Below are positions 26,300-33,975 of a stretch of DNA of 46,730 nucleotides, one piece after another (the stretch's first letter is position 1; each line of letters starts with the position of its first letter). Source of the stretch: an uncultured Erysipelotrichaceae bacterium (lineage in GTDB: Bacteria > Bacillota_I > Bacilli_A > Erysipelotrichales > Coprobacillaceae); contig UPXV01000023.1 of the NCBI GenBank assembly GCA_900538465.1, positions 1 to 46,730 of the forward strand, given 5' to 3'. The notes below the pieces were generated by a model, which saw only the letters and a program-made list of their open reading frames with translations, was not told where the DNA came from and searched no databases. The position numbers and the translations under genes were made by a program.

Positions 26300-26329
26300 A
26301 ACAACATTTTCTTTGCATTTTTCATAAAC

Positions 26330-26354
26330 AAAAAAAGACCCTATGAGTAGGATC
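26330..26354 (-). terminator. Terminator after the ECF S-component gene
   Basis: GACCCTA (26337-26343) and TAGGATC (26348-26354) form a 7-bp stem with one wobble pair, followed by TTTTTTT on the minus strand. Confidence 0.8.
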
Positions 26355-27169
26355 TATCTCTCTAACCTTGATAAAATTCTTTTCATTAATTTTAAAACTG
26401 TATATCCAATAAAAATTTCTATTGGTAAAACTGCACATTCTTTAATCACACGGATACATAATGAAACAACAAAAGGAATTTTATACATCATATCTAACCA
26501 TAATGGTGTTAAACATAATGTTACAATTAATTCAACTAATGTTACACAAAGAATCCAAGTTGAAAATTCTTTAGCTTCTTGATCATGAATACGCTTTTTT
26601 AAAATCATTATAAGAATGATAAAGATAGCAGTTAATGCCAAGCATATAGAAATCAATGTTATTTTTTCTTGTGTTGTTATTGTATGGAGTGTTTGAGATA
26701 TAGAAATTTCATCCAATCCATATATGTATAATGAGGCTCCAATTCCAAGTCCTAATATTAAACCTATTACAACATATTGTACAACTTTTTCACTTACCAT
26801 TTTGGCATGTTCTTTAACCAAAGACGGAATGACTGATACTAAGATTGTTCCTAGGGTAAATCCCAAAAACGGAAAACCTGTTGGTACCAAAATCAAACCA
26901 ATGAGATCACTGCATAACCCAACCAAAAAGGCATAACTTGGTGCTAATAAATATCCTGCCAACATTAATGGGATATATTCAAATCCTATTTTTAAACTTT
27001 CAGCACCAAATAACGGGATCATAATAGCTAATCTTTTACAGATAGCTGTTAAGATAATGAAAATAGCTGCAATCACTAATTTCATGACATTTCCTTTTTC
27101 AAAAGGATAAAACTTAAAAACATAAAAACCTAATGCAATAATCACTATTGCTAAAATAATCTGTTCCAT
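26354..27169 (-). CDS. ECF transporter S component, FolT-like
   Basis: A 271-residue membrane protein with six or more hydrophobic helices. The central block IPLFGAESLKIGFEYIPLMLAGYLLAPSYAFLVGLCSDLIGLILVPTGFPFLGFTLG follows the folate-type S components (FolT: LRISF..IP..L.G...GP..G.LVG...DLIG....P.G.YFPGFTL). S components bind the vitamin and dock on a shared EcfAAT motor, which is not encoded here. It has a long leader (27175-27300) that looks structured. GTGGAG is 12 bases before the ATG, a longer spacing than elsewhere in the window. Confidence 0.78.
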   Translation of the reverse strand: MEQIILAIVIIALGFYVFKFYPFEKGNVMKLVIAAIFIILTAICKRLAIMIPLFGAESLKIGFEYIPLMLAGYLLAPSYAFLVGLCSDLIGLILVPTGFPFLGFTLGTILVSVIPSLVKEHAKMVSEKVVQYVVIGLILGLGIGASLYIYGLDEISISQTLHTITTQEKITLISICLALTAIFIILIMILKKRIHDQEAKEFSTWILCVTLVELIVTLCLTPLWLDMMYKIPFVVSLCIRVIKECAVLPIEIFIGYTVLKLMKRILSRLER

Positions 27170-27174
27170 AACAT

Positions 27175-27300
27175 AATGCTACTCCACAGCAAATTTTTCC
27201 TGCTTCGTCCTCGTTTCTAGTCCACAGGCGTTAATTCCGATCACAATGACCGTACATTCTTTGCTACTAACGTAGTCTCCTCCTTCTTTATAATATATAG
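27175..27300 (-). promoter_or_regulatory. Structured 5' leader of the FolT-like gene, riboswitch candidate of unassigned class
   Basis: This ~125-base non-coding stretch is much less AT-rich than other intergenic DNA here. On the minus strand it starts GGAGGAGACTACG and contains hairpin CGGTCA-TTG-TGATCG (27233-27247), a stem CCTG/CAGG enclosing ACGAGGACGAAG, and closing pair GCAAA (27260-27264 region) with TTTGC (27188-27193 region). ACGAAG and the folT context recall the THF riboswitch, but I could not align the conserved core. A promoter-like TTGTAT, 17 bases, TATTAT lies upstream. Confidence 0.5.
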
Positions 27301-27315
27301 GATATATAATAATAT

Positions 27316-27343
27316 GATTGTATACAAAATACAATCTTTTTTT
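27316..27343 (+). terminator. Hairpin with T-run, plus-strand terminator of no obvious gene
   Basis: GATTGTAT (27316-27323), loop ACAAA, ATACAATC (27329-27336), then TTTTTTT. No plus-strand gene precedes it. On the minus strand the same bases fall in the likely promoter region of the folT leader and could also end the upstream cassette. Confidence 0.5.
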
Positions 27344-27391
27344 ACAAGGAGATTCTTTGTTTCTCTTTATTCTTTTATTGTATTATCATTC

Positions 27392-27604
27392 TTACAGTTT
27401 CCCATTATACTCATCTTCCAATTCTTTAACGAGATACTCATCACTTCTACAATGCATATCAGAAACACCATCTTTTATGCATTGATAGAGATTTGATTGA
27501 TAAAACATCTTTAATGCACTACCCAAGTCTAATGAATTTTCTTTTGCAAACATATTTACAATTCTTGAATATTTCTTTTGCAACAAAACTGGATTAGCCA
27601 ACAT
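27392..27604 (-). CDS. Small DUF3791-cassette protein
   Basis: A 70-residue soluble protein. The block SALKMFYQSNLYQCIKDGVSDMHCRSDEYLVKELEDEYN matches proteins that I know mainly from clusters with DUF3990 and DUF3791 genes. Function is unknown. The ATG at 27604 overlaps the DUF3990 stop region, and AGGAAGTGA in that gene is its ribosome site. Third gene of a three-gene cassette with extensive overlaps. Confidence 0.7.
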   Translation of the reverse strand: MLANPVLLQKKYSRIVNMFAKENSLDLGSALKMFYQSNLYQCIKDGVSDMHCRSDEYLVKELEDEYNGKL

Positions 27605-28064
27605 ATTCTTCACTTCCTTCAAATTTCAATTTTTCTAATGCTTTTTGAGTTCTAAAACAAACTTGCATATTAGGTTTTTCATAAATGAGACGTTTGATAG
27701 CCTCTTTCTTATCAATTAAACCATCAAAATATAACTCAACTGTATTAAAGACTTTATCATTTGCAACACCACCTATAACAACATCATAATCAGAAGTGTC
27801 TTGTCCTTTTCTGCATATTAATATAAAGTTTAACCAATTCTCATCATAGGCATCAAATTTCAAAACTTTTAAATCATTATCTTCGTCAAAACAATATTGC
27901 GAAATAAAAGCTTTTTGTTTTTTTCGTAAGAATCTTTTGCTCCATTTTTCTGCTTGTTCTTTTATAGGAGTTGTATAAAATCCCTTTCCAAAATCAACAT
28001 TATCACGTGAATATGAAATATTTGGCTTATCTACAACAGTGTATGATCCATGATATAAAATCAT
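27594..28064 (-). CDS. DUF3990 protein, possible ADP-ribosyltransferase-like effector
   Basis: A 156-residue protein opening LYHGS (residues 3-7), followed by DFGKGFYTT (24-32) and a later TVELYFDG. This His, then Tyr, then acidic arrangement resembles ADP-ribosyltransferase-fold families, to which DUF3990 has been related; I cannot verify activity from sequence. It overlaps DUF3791 at its start (ATGA) and the small third gene at its end by 11 bases. Such tight, conserved cassettes with a small partner look toxin-antitoxin-like, but this is inference. Confidence 0.75.
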   Translation of the reverse strand: MILYHGSYTVVDKPNISYSRDNVDFGKGFYTTPIKEQAEKWSKRFLRKKQKAFISQYCFDEDNDLKVLKFDAYDENWLNFILICRKGQDTSDYDVVIGGVANDKVFNTVELYFDGLIDKKEAIKRLIYEKPNMQVCFRTQKALEKLKFEGSEEYVG

Positions 28065-28282
28065 ATATGAACACCTTCTTTTTTTAAAATATCTACCAAA
28101 TCATTGACAATGTATTCTTTACTTAAAGAATGAAGAATTTCATAATTCTCTGTCAAATAATCAATTAACTGAGTATTCAAGAAAAGATTAAAGACTTCTT
28201 TAGGATTTTTATTCAGTTTTAAAGCAACATTCTCAATGCAAAAAATAACAAATTCTAATTCATCCTGATTCTTAATCTTCAT
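28061..28282 (-). CDS. DUF3791 protein
   Basis: A 73-residue soluble, helix-rich protein. LEFVIFCIENVALKLNKNPKEVFNLFLNTQLIDYLTENYEILHSLSKEYIVNDLVDILKKEG covers nearly its full length and matches the DUF3791 pattern. AGAGGAAT precedes ATG 28282. It is the first gene of the cassette and is coupled to DUF3990 by ATGA. A role as the neutralising or targeting partner of DUF3990 is possible but untested. Confidence 0.8.
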   Translation of the reverse strand: MKIKNQDELEFVIFCIENVALKLNKNPKEVFNLFLNTQLIDYLTENYEILHSLSKEYIVNDLVDILKKEGVHI

Positions 28283-28676
28283 TTTTGATTCCTCTTTTCT
28301 TTTCCTATTTCATTATAACATATGTGTTTCTTTAAAGAAAACAACTTTACTCAATACGCCAATATAATGCGACTTTGATATCCTCATTTTTATCACAAAT
28401 AACATTTAAAACACTATATATTCAATAATATTTATCATTAGCAAAATATTTATACATATTCCTATACAATAAAGTATTTTTGTCTCATTTTGCAGCCTGA
28501 ATAGAGTTCTATCTTTCCTTAACTGTCAATTATCTATTGTCTATAAGTTCTAGGCTGATATAACTCTTTTTTATCTATCATGATAATCTCAATATAACAC
28601 TCTCTTTCTTAAAATAAGAAGATAATATTTCCGTAAACATTGCTAACAATAAATATTCATCTCATTTTTATAAAAT
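28283..28676. other. Gene-free AT-rich stretch with a pseudoknot-like set of inverted repeats
   Basis: No open frame or RNA gene is recognised. CAGCCT (28493-28498) is inverse to AGGCTG (28552-28557), while AGAGTT (28503-28508) is inverse to AACTCT (28562-28567). The pairs interleave (1,2,1',2'), the topology of a pseudoknot on either strand. AGTTCTA also recurs directly. The rest is unremarkable. Confidence 0.35.
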
Positions 28677-28720
28677 GAAAAAAGATTCAATTCTATCTTC
28701 AATAAATAGTTTTGAATCTT
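28677..28720 (-). terminator. Terminator after the dehydrogenase gene
   Basis: AAGATTCAA-TT-CTAT (28682-28696) pairs with ATAG-T-TTGAATCTT (28706-28720), followed by TTTTTTC on the minus strand. Confidence 0.8.
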
Positions 28721-28730
28721 ATCTTCAATC

Positions 28731-30122
28731 TTATAAATTCACAATATTTCTATCTTCACCCTTAATAAAAGCAAAGATATTTTTATAAACTTCTTCAACA
28801 CATCTTTGTCTTGCTTCAATAGAACCCCATGCAATATGTGGTGTCATAATGACTTTATCCATATCTTGAATAGAATACATAACATCATCTTCTAATAATG
28901 GTTCATGTTCAAAAACATCCAGTCCAACACCTGCTAAATGTCCTTCATTCAAGACTTTAACCAATGCTTTTTCTTCAATAATTCCACCACGACCGACATT
29001 AATTAAATAGGCACTCTCTTTCATTTGACGCAAAGCTTCTTCATTAAATAAATACTTTGTATTATCATTAAGTGGAGCGTGAATACTAATAATATCCGAT
29101 GTCTTTAATAATGTTTCAAAGTTGACTTGTTGATAATCACTTGTTGCATTTTTACCACTTGTTGAATAATATTGAACCTTTGCTCCCATTACCGTTGCAA
29201 TTCCTGCAACTTTTCTTCCAATATCACCCAATCCAACAATTCCCCAAGTCATTGAAGAAACATCATGGAAAACATTATCAAAATAACTAAAGCGTCCATC
29301 TCTAGCATATTCTTTAGATTTTACATAGGAATCATAATAAGCATTTCTTTCAATCAAATGCATCAATAATGCAATTGTATGTTGAGCAACTGTATCTGTT
29401 GAATACCCTTTTACATTTGCAACTTTTATTCCATGATCACGACAATAATCTAAATCGACATTATTTGTTCCAGTTGCAAATAAACATATTAATTGTAAAT
29501 TTGATAAACCTTCAAGAACATCTTTTGTCATTTGATTTTTGTTGGTAATCACAACATTAGCATCCAAGATTCTTTCACGAATCTCATTTTGTTTCGTATC
29601 AGGATATTTCACAACTTCACCTAACAATTCAAACTTAGATAAATCAACATCTGTCCCTACCGATTCACTTTGTAAAATAACAATTTTCAATTCACCTTTT
29701 TTTAAAATATTCACAATATCATTACGAGTAAGATTTTGAACCATTTCACCTAAGCGTTTGGCTTCATTCAAATCAAGGATACTTGATTCTTGTAATAAAC
29801 CACACATTGTTTGATCAACAATTTGAAAATTTAAAATATGCTGAATCATTGCAACGCCTAAAGCTTTTGATGTCATTGTTTGATAAGACTCTAAACTTTC
29901 TAAGATTGTTTCTTTGAATTGTTTGTCTTGTCTTATACATCCATTTATACATTCTTCTAATGAATGATATTTTAAAACCTCATCTCTAAATAAATCATTA
30001 TATAACAATGGTAAAACAATATCATATAAATCCATTGGAACAGGTTTTCCATAACCTTTTGTAAAATTATATATCAACGCTATTCCTAATTCTTCATCTT
30101 TCATTTTATCTACTATTTTCAT
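28731..30122 (-). CDS. D-2-hydroxyacid dehydrogenase with an extra N-terminal domain
   Basis: A 463-residue fusion. Residues ~145-463 are a complete NAD-dependent 2-hydroxyacid dehydrogenase. Its natural-looking N-terminus is LKIVILQSESVGTDVDLSKF, the NAD loop is GLGDIG (297-302), and the catalytic set is Arg378 (NVGRGG), Glu407 (FEHEP) and His429 (TPHIAW). Enzymes of this family reduce 2-keto acids such as hydroxypyruvate or glycerate precursors; normal length is ~320. Residues 1-144 are an added, soluble domain (LGIALIYNFTKGYGKP, DLYDIVLPLLYND) I do not firmly recognise. ATG 30122 follows AGGGAGGAAG inside the end of the phosphoesterase gene. Confidence 0.85.
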   Translation of the reverse strand: MKIVDKMKDEELGIALIYNFTKGYGKPVPMDLYDIVLPLLYNDLFRDEVLKYHSLEECINGCIRQDKQFKETILESLESYQTMTSKALGVAMIQHILNFQIVDQTMCGLLQESSILDLNEAKRLGEMVQNLTRNDIVNILKKGELKIVILQSESVGTDVDLSKFELLGEVVKYPDTKQNEIRERILDANVVITNKNQMTKDVLEGLSNLQLICLFATGTNNVDLDYCRDHGIKVANVKGYSTDTVAQHTIALLMHLIERNAYYDSYVKSKEYARDGRFSYFDNVFHDVSSMTWGIVGLGDIGRKVAGIATVMGAKVQYYSTSGKNATSDYQQVNFETLLKTSDIISIHAPLNDNTKYLFNEEALRQMKESAYLINVGRGGIIEEKALVKVLNEGHLAGVGLDVFEHEPLLEDDVMYSIQDMDKVIMTPHIAWGSIEARQRCVEEVYKNIFAFIKGEDRNIVNL

Positions 30123-31572
30123 TGTCTTCCTCCCTAAATAAATAAACTTCAACTCTTTGACGCTCAGCCTTTGCTTTATCATCATAAAAAATCATACATG
30201 TTTTCATTTTTTTATCATGAATGTTGTATTTCACAACATTATATGAAATATATCGACTTTGACTTTCTTTTAATCCACCGGTAGAACTTCCTCCACCAAT
30301 ATAGTATTGTTCATCTTCTACTCTAAAGAAAGGTAAATGTTTATGACCATGAAAAACATAATGAATATTTCTTTTTTTCAACCATTCTATTAACATAGGT
30401 GCATCTACCAAAACCTTAGACGTTTCAACAATTCGATTAATAAACGTTTTTTCATGCCACTTTGTTTTAATAAACTGGGCTTTACTAATAGGATAAACAT
30501 GATGATGTAACATTGCGACTATCATATAATCTTCTAAATGATCAATAGCTTCTAATTCATCATCTATTTCCATCAACTGTCGGAGTCCAACCTTACCGCG
30601 AGCTAGATTTCCTTCACTAGTTGTATCAATTTTAATAAGAATAATCTTTTCTTTTTCTAACACTTTAATATTTTCTCCTAACAAATAAGCAATAACTTTA
30701 CTTTTTTGATTCCGGGCCATATTAAATCCATGCACAATTACATCATGATTTCCTAAAATAAATGTGACATTCGCTTTATATCTTTTCTTTAAATTATTCA
30801 TGAAATCATTTGCCATATACATATTCCTACGATTTGGTGATTCCATAAGATCTCCTGTTATCAAAACTTTTAATTGAAAATCAGAGCGTAATAAAGGAAC
30901 AATAAAATCTAAAGAATTATACAATTGCGATAAAGCTTTTTGTCGTTTATTTTGACCTAAATGCAAATCACTTAATTGCAGGAAATATGAATCTTCATGA
31001 TATTGATTATAAACTTCAAAAAGATTGTCCTTATTTAAAATATGTTGTTTCAATGATTCTAATTCTTCCTTTGAAGAAAGTGATGTAAAAACTCTTTGAT
31101 TCTGATTAAAAATTAAAACTCCTGGCCACAAATCAGCATGATTCATAGCACAAAAAAATGCTGGAAAAGGATCAAAGAAAGACAAATCAGAACGATGAAA
31201 AACATCATGAATTGCATAAAAATAGATATTTTCATACTTTGTATAAGGAATATCCATAATTGTCTCTTCCTCAAATCCAGGAACATATAAAATATGTGTC
31301 GCATCTTTAAACTGAACCGACAAACGAATCATTTCCATTGAAAAAGGAACATGTAATATATGATCAACATCATTAGCCGTCATTCGCTCTGACAACATAA
31401 CAAAATCATCAGGAGTGATATGAGATAAAACATCGCAATCAATATTTCGATTTTCAAGCCATAAATAAAATTGTTTCATATATTCATACGAAGACGTCAA
31501 ATCTCGCATATACGCTGGTTCATTCAAATAAACGATATTGAAAAAAGTATTTATAAAATCTATATCTCTCAC
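30106..31572 (-). CDS. Calcineurin-like metallophosphoesterase with unknown N-terminal half
   Basis: A 488-residue soluble protein. Residues ~195-470 are a metallophosphoesterase with all metal motifs: LSDLHLG (Asp202, His204), GDLMESP (Gly240-Asp241), GNHD (274-277), a His-rich MLHHHVYP and the final HGHKH. The first ~190 residues match no family I know. Substrate unknown: proteins, nucleotides or nucleic acids are all possible. It starts at GTG 31572 with AGGTGA 7 bases upstream; no ATG fits. The stop lies 17 bases past the dehydrogenase start, so the two genes are tightly linked. Confidence 0.85.
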   Translation of the reverse strand: MRDIDFINTFFNIVYLNEPAYMRDLTSSYEYMKQFYLWLENRNIDCDVLSHITPDDFVMLSERMTANDVDHILHVPFSMEMIRLSVQFKDATHILYVPGFEEETIMDIPYTKYENIYFYAIHDVFHRSDLSFFDPFPAFFCAMNHADLWPGVLIFNQNQRVFTSLSSKEELESLKQHILNKDNLFEVYNQYHEDSYFLQLSDLHLGQNKRQKALSQLYNSLDFIVPLLRSDFQLKVLITGDLMESPNRRNMYMANDFMNNLKKRYKANVTFILGNHDVIVHGFNMARNQKSKVIAYLLGENIKVLEKEKIILIKIDTTSEGNLARGKVGLRQLMEIDDELEAIDHLEDYMIVAMLHHHVYPISKAQFIKTKWHEKTFINRIVETSKVLVDAPMLIEWLKKRNIHYVFHGHKHLPFFRVEDEQYYIGGGSSTGGLKESQSRYISYNVVKYNIHDKKMKTCMIFYDDKAKAERQRVEVYLFREEDNENSR

Positions 31573-31593
31573 CTTTTCTCACCTCGCGTTTCT

Positions 31594-31623
31594 ATTATAC
31601 TACAAAACAAACCTTTCTCACAA
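31594..31623 (-). promoter_or_regulatory. Promoter of the phosphoesterase-dehydrogenase operon
   Basis: On the minus strand, TTGTGA (31623-31618), 18 bases, then a perfect TATAAT (31599-31594). It abuts the asnS terminator. Confidence 0.7.
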
Positions 31624-31650
31624 GAAAAGAAAAGAGCTTTCGCCCTTTTC
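31622..31650 (-). terminator. Terminator after asnS
   Basis: Nine-bp stem GAAAAGAGC (31629-31637) with GCCCTTTTC (31642-31650), closed by a GAAA tetraloop on the minus strand and followed by TTTTCTT. Confidence 0.85.
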
Positions 31651-33035
31651 TAGAATTTTAAATTTCTTGGTGTTCTTGGGAATGGTTCAACATCTCTGAT
31701 ATTTTGCATACCAGTTAAATACATTAAGAAACGATCAAATCCAAGACCAAATCCAGCATGTTTACATCCACCATATCTTCTTAAATCCATATACCATTGA
31801 AGACCATCTTTAGCCATACCTTTTTCATCCATGATTTTTTCTAAAACATCATATCTTTCTTCACGTTGACTTCCACCGACTAATTCTCCAATACCAGGAA
31901 CCAATAAGTCACAAGCAGCAACAGTCTTTCCATCATCGTTTAAACGCATATAGAATGCTTTAATTTCTTTTGGATAATCTGTTAAGAAGACTGGACCACC
32001 AACAATTTGTTCACAAATATATCTTTCATGTTCACTATTTAAGTCCATACCCCATTCTACTTTGTTTTCAAATTTTACATCAGCTTTTTCTAACAATTTA
32101 ATAGCTTCAGTATATGTCATACGTTTGAAATCACTATTTCTAACATGAGTAATTCTATTGATACAATCTTTATCAATCATTTGTTCAAAGAACTTCATTT
32201 CTTCAGGAGCATTGTCTAAAACATAATCAATGCAGTATTTTACCATATCTTCAATTAAATCCATATCATCTTCTAAATCCGCAAAAGCAATCTCTGGTTC
32301 AATCATCCAGAATTCACTAGCATGACGTGATGTATTTGAATTTTCAGCTCTAAATGCTGGCCCAAATGTATAAACATCTCTAAATGCCATACAGAAAGCT
32401 TCAACATGTAATTGCCCAGTCACTGTTAAAAAGGCTTCTTTACCAAAGAAATCATTTTCAAAATCAGTGTTATCAATGGTAGTTGCTCTAAACATTTCTC
32501 CAGCACCTTCACCATCATTGCTTGTAATTAATGGTGTATGCACATACACAAATCCTTGTGATTGGAAAAATTCATGAATAGCCATTGATAAAACACTACG
32601 TAATCTAAAAATAGCATAGAATGTATTGGCACGTGGTCTTAAATGAGGAATTTCTCTCATATATTCAAAAGAATGACGTTTCTTTTGAAGAGGGAAATCA
32701 TCATCACAAGCACCTTCAACAACAACTTGTGTTGCTTCTATTTCAAAAGGTTGTTTGGCTTCAGGTGTTAATTTAAATTTTCCTAACACACGAATTGCAC
32801 TTCCTGTACTAATACGTTTAACATCATCATAATTATCTAATGTTTCTTTCAAATAAACAATTTGACAATTTCTAAAATAAGTCCCATCATTTAAAGCAAT
32901 GAATCCAACTTTTCCATTATCACGATTTGTACGAACCCAACCATCTAATTCTACATACTCTAAACTTTCTGTTTCAAACTCTTCTCCTGACATAACCATT
33001 TCATAAAGTTCTCTTACTGTCATAAATTCAAACAT
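31650..33035 (-). CDS. asnS: Asparaginyl-tRNA synthetase
   Basis: A 461-residue class IIb aminoacyl-tRNA synthetase that charges tRNA-Asn. The N-terminal OB-fold anticodon domain (VELDGWVRTNRDNGKVGFIALNDG) is followed by class II motif 2 (FRAENSNTSRHASEFWMIEPE) and motif 3 (GFGLGFDRFLMYLTGMQNIRDV with PFPRTP). These AsnRS signatures separate it from AspRS. The frame opens 11 codons earlier, but those codons lie in the T-box terminator. ATG 33035 follows GGAGGAAG. Expression is controlled by the T-box leader upstream. Confidence 0.97.
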   Translation of the reverse strand: MFEFMTVRELYEMVMSGEEFETESLEYVELDGWVRTNRDNGKVGFIALNDGTYFRNCQIVYLKETLDNYDDVKRISTGSAIRVLGKFKLTPEAKQPFEIEATQVVVEGACDDDFPLQKKRHSFEYMREIPHLRPRANTFYAIFRLRSVLSMAIHEFFQSQGFVYVHTPLITSNDGEGAGEMFRATTIDNTDFENDFFGKEAFLTVTGQLHVEAFCMAFRDVYTFGPAFRAENSNTSRHASEFWMIEPEIAFADLEDDMDLIEDMVKYCIDYVLDNAPEEMKFFEQMIDKDCINRITHVRNSDFKRMTYTEAIKLLEKADVKFENKVEWGMDLNSEHERYICEQIVGGPVFLTDYPKEIKAFYMRLNDDGKTVAACDLLVPGIGELVGGSQREERYDVLEKIMDEKGMAKDGLQWYMDLRRYGGCKHAGFGLGFDRFLMYLTGMQNIRDVEPFPRTPRNLKF

Positions 33036-33057
33036 TTTTTCTTCCTCCTTTATAATA

Positions 33058-33287
33058 TAAAAAGTCATTCCTTAAAAAGGAACGACTTATATCGCGGTAC
33101 CATCCTTATTCATAATGATTGACTCATTATGCTCTTTCAACATTAACGCAGTTTCACGGAATAGTCTACTCTAATTTCTCCTATTCAGTTCATTGAGTGT
33201 TCCTTATTTCTTCAATTGCCTTTGCTTCCACCATCCAAAGTTCGCTCTCCAATATCCTTGAAATAAGTTCTCAAATCATCACTTGTA
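33058..33287 (-). promoter_or_regulatory. T-box leader controlling asnS
   Basis: The minus strand contains the T-box element GGATGGTACCGCG (near 33092-33106), which pairs with the uncharged tRNA acceptor end. It is followed by the terminator hairpin AAGTCGTTCCTT/AAGGAATGACTT with TTTTT (33060-33090). The stem I region includes GGAACACTC; its AAC (complement of 33199-33201) is the likely specifier codon and fits asparagine. Promoter: TTGAAA (33322-33317), 17 bases, TAATAA (33299-33294). Uncharged tRNA-Asn would favour antitermination. Confidence 0.92.
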
Positions 33288-33335
33288 TAATTATTATTAC
33301 CATTTTTTCACATGTATTTCAATACTTTTCGTATT

Positions 33336-33974
33336 TTATTCATCATTTGCATGCATTTTTAAAACCAATTCTTGAATTGCCACCACAACATCAACAGTTT
33401 GAACCACAACATCATCTCTTACTGTAAAATGACTATGAGTAAAATCAACAATTCCTTTAACACCTAAATCCATCAAGCGATCAACAGTTTCCTGTACACG
33501 ATCACTAATTGCCAAAATAGCAATCTTACATCCTTTAGGAAACGTTTCTTCCAAATCATCAATATGATGTAATTTCACACCAAAACGTTCTCCTACTTTA
33601 TTTTGATCTTGATCATATCCACAAACAATCTTACCAACCGTATATTGCCAGCGATTATACTTCAAAATAGCACTTCCTAAATTTCCAACACCAATTAAAA
33701 TAATAGATTCATCTAATCCTAATCCTAAAACATTATTTAAAATATTGATAATATCTTTGGTATCATAACCAATACCTCTTTTCCCTAAAGATTCTTTATC
33801 TGTTAAAAAACCAAAATCTCTACGAATTGTTGTATCTAAGATACCTGTTGCTTCACTTAATTCACTAGAAAGAAAATTTTCCTTTCCTTCGTGTTGCATA
33901 TTACGCAAAGCTTTTAAATAACGAGGAAAACGTGACATTGTTGCTTTTGAAATTTTTTGATGTTTCTTTTCCAT
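33336..33974 (-). CDS. rex: Redox-sensing transcriptional repressor Rex
   Basis: A 212-residue NADH/NAD+-sensing repressor. The N-terminal winged helix (SKATMSRFPRYLKALRNM, ILDTTIRRDFGFL, GKRGIGYDT) is typical, and the Rossmann motif ILIGVGNLGSAILKYN binds NADH. Family members repress fermentation and respiratory genes when NADH is low; sites with TTGTGA half-sites are expected. ATG 33974 follows GGTGAT and lies one base after the tsaD stop, so rex is the last gene of the DUF402-tsa operon. Confidence 0.96.
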   Translation of the reverse strand: MEKKHQKISKATMSRFPRYLKALRNMQHEGKENFLSSELSEATGILDTTIRRDFGFLTDKESLGKRGIGYDTKDIINILNNVLGLGLDESIILIGVGNLGSAILKYNRWQYTVGKIVCGYDQDQNKVGERFGVKLHHIDDLEETFPKGCKIAILAISDRVQETVDRLMDLGVKGIVDFTHSHFTVRDDVVVQTVDVVVAIQELVLKMHANDE

Positions 33975-33975
33975 T

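Noticed and set aside
26258..26329. A vegetative promoter for spoVA
   Set aside because: No acceptable -35/-10 pair is present; only a weak sigma-G-like match is listed, at low confidence.
27175..27300. Calling the folT leader a THF riboswitch outright
   Set aside because: The gene context and an ACGAAG segment fit, but the conserved GCGUUAAGUG and closing GGAG/CUCC arrangement could not be aligned, so only a class-free candidate is reported.
33197..33427. 76-codon plus-strand ORF across the asnS leader and rex end
   Set aside because: It overlaps the T-box leader and the rex coding region on the opposite strand and looks like low-complexity shadow sequence.
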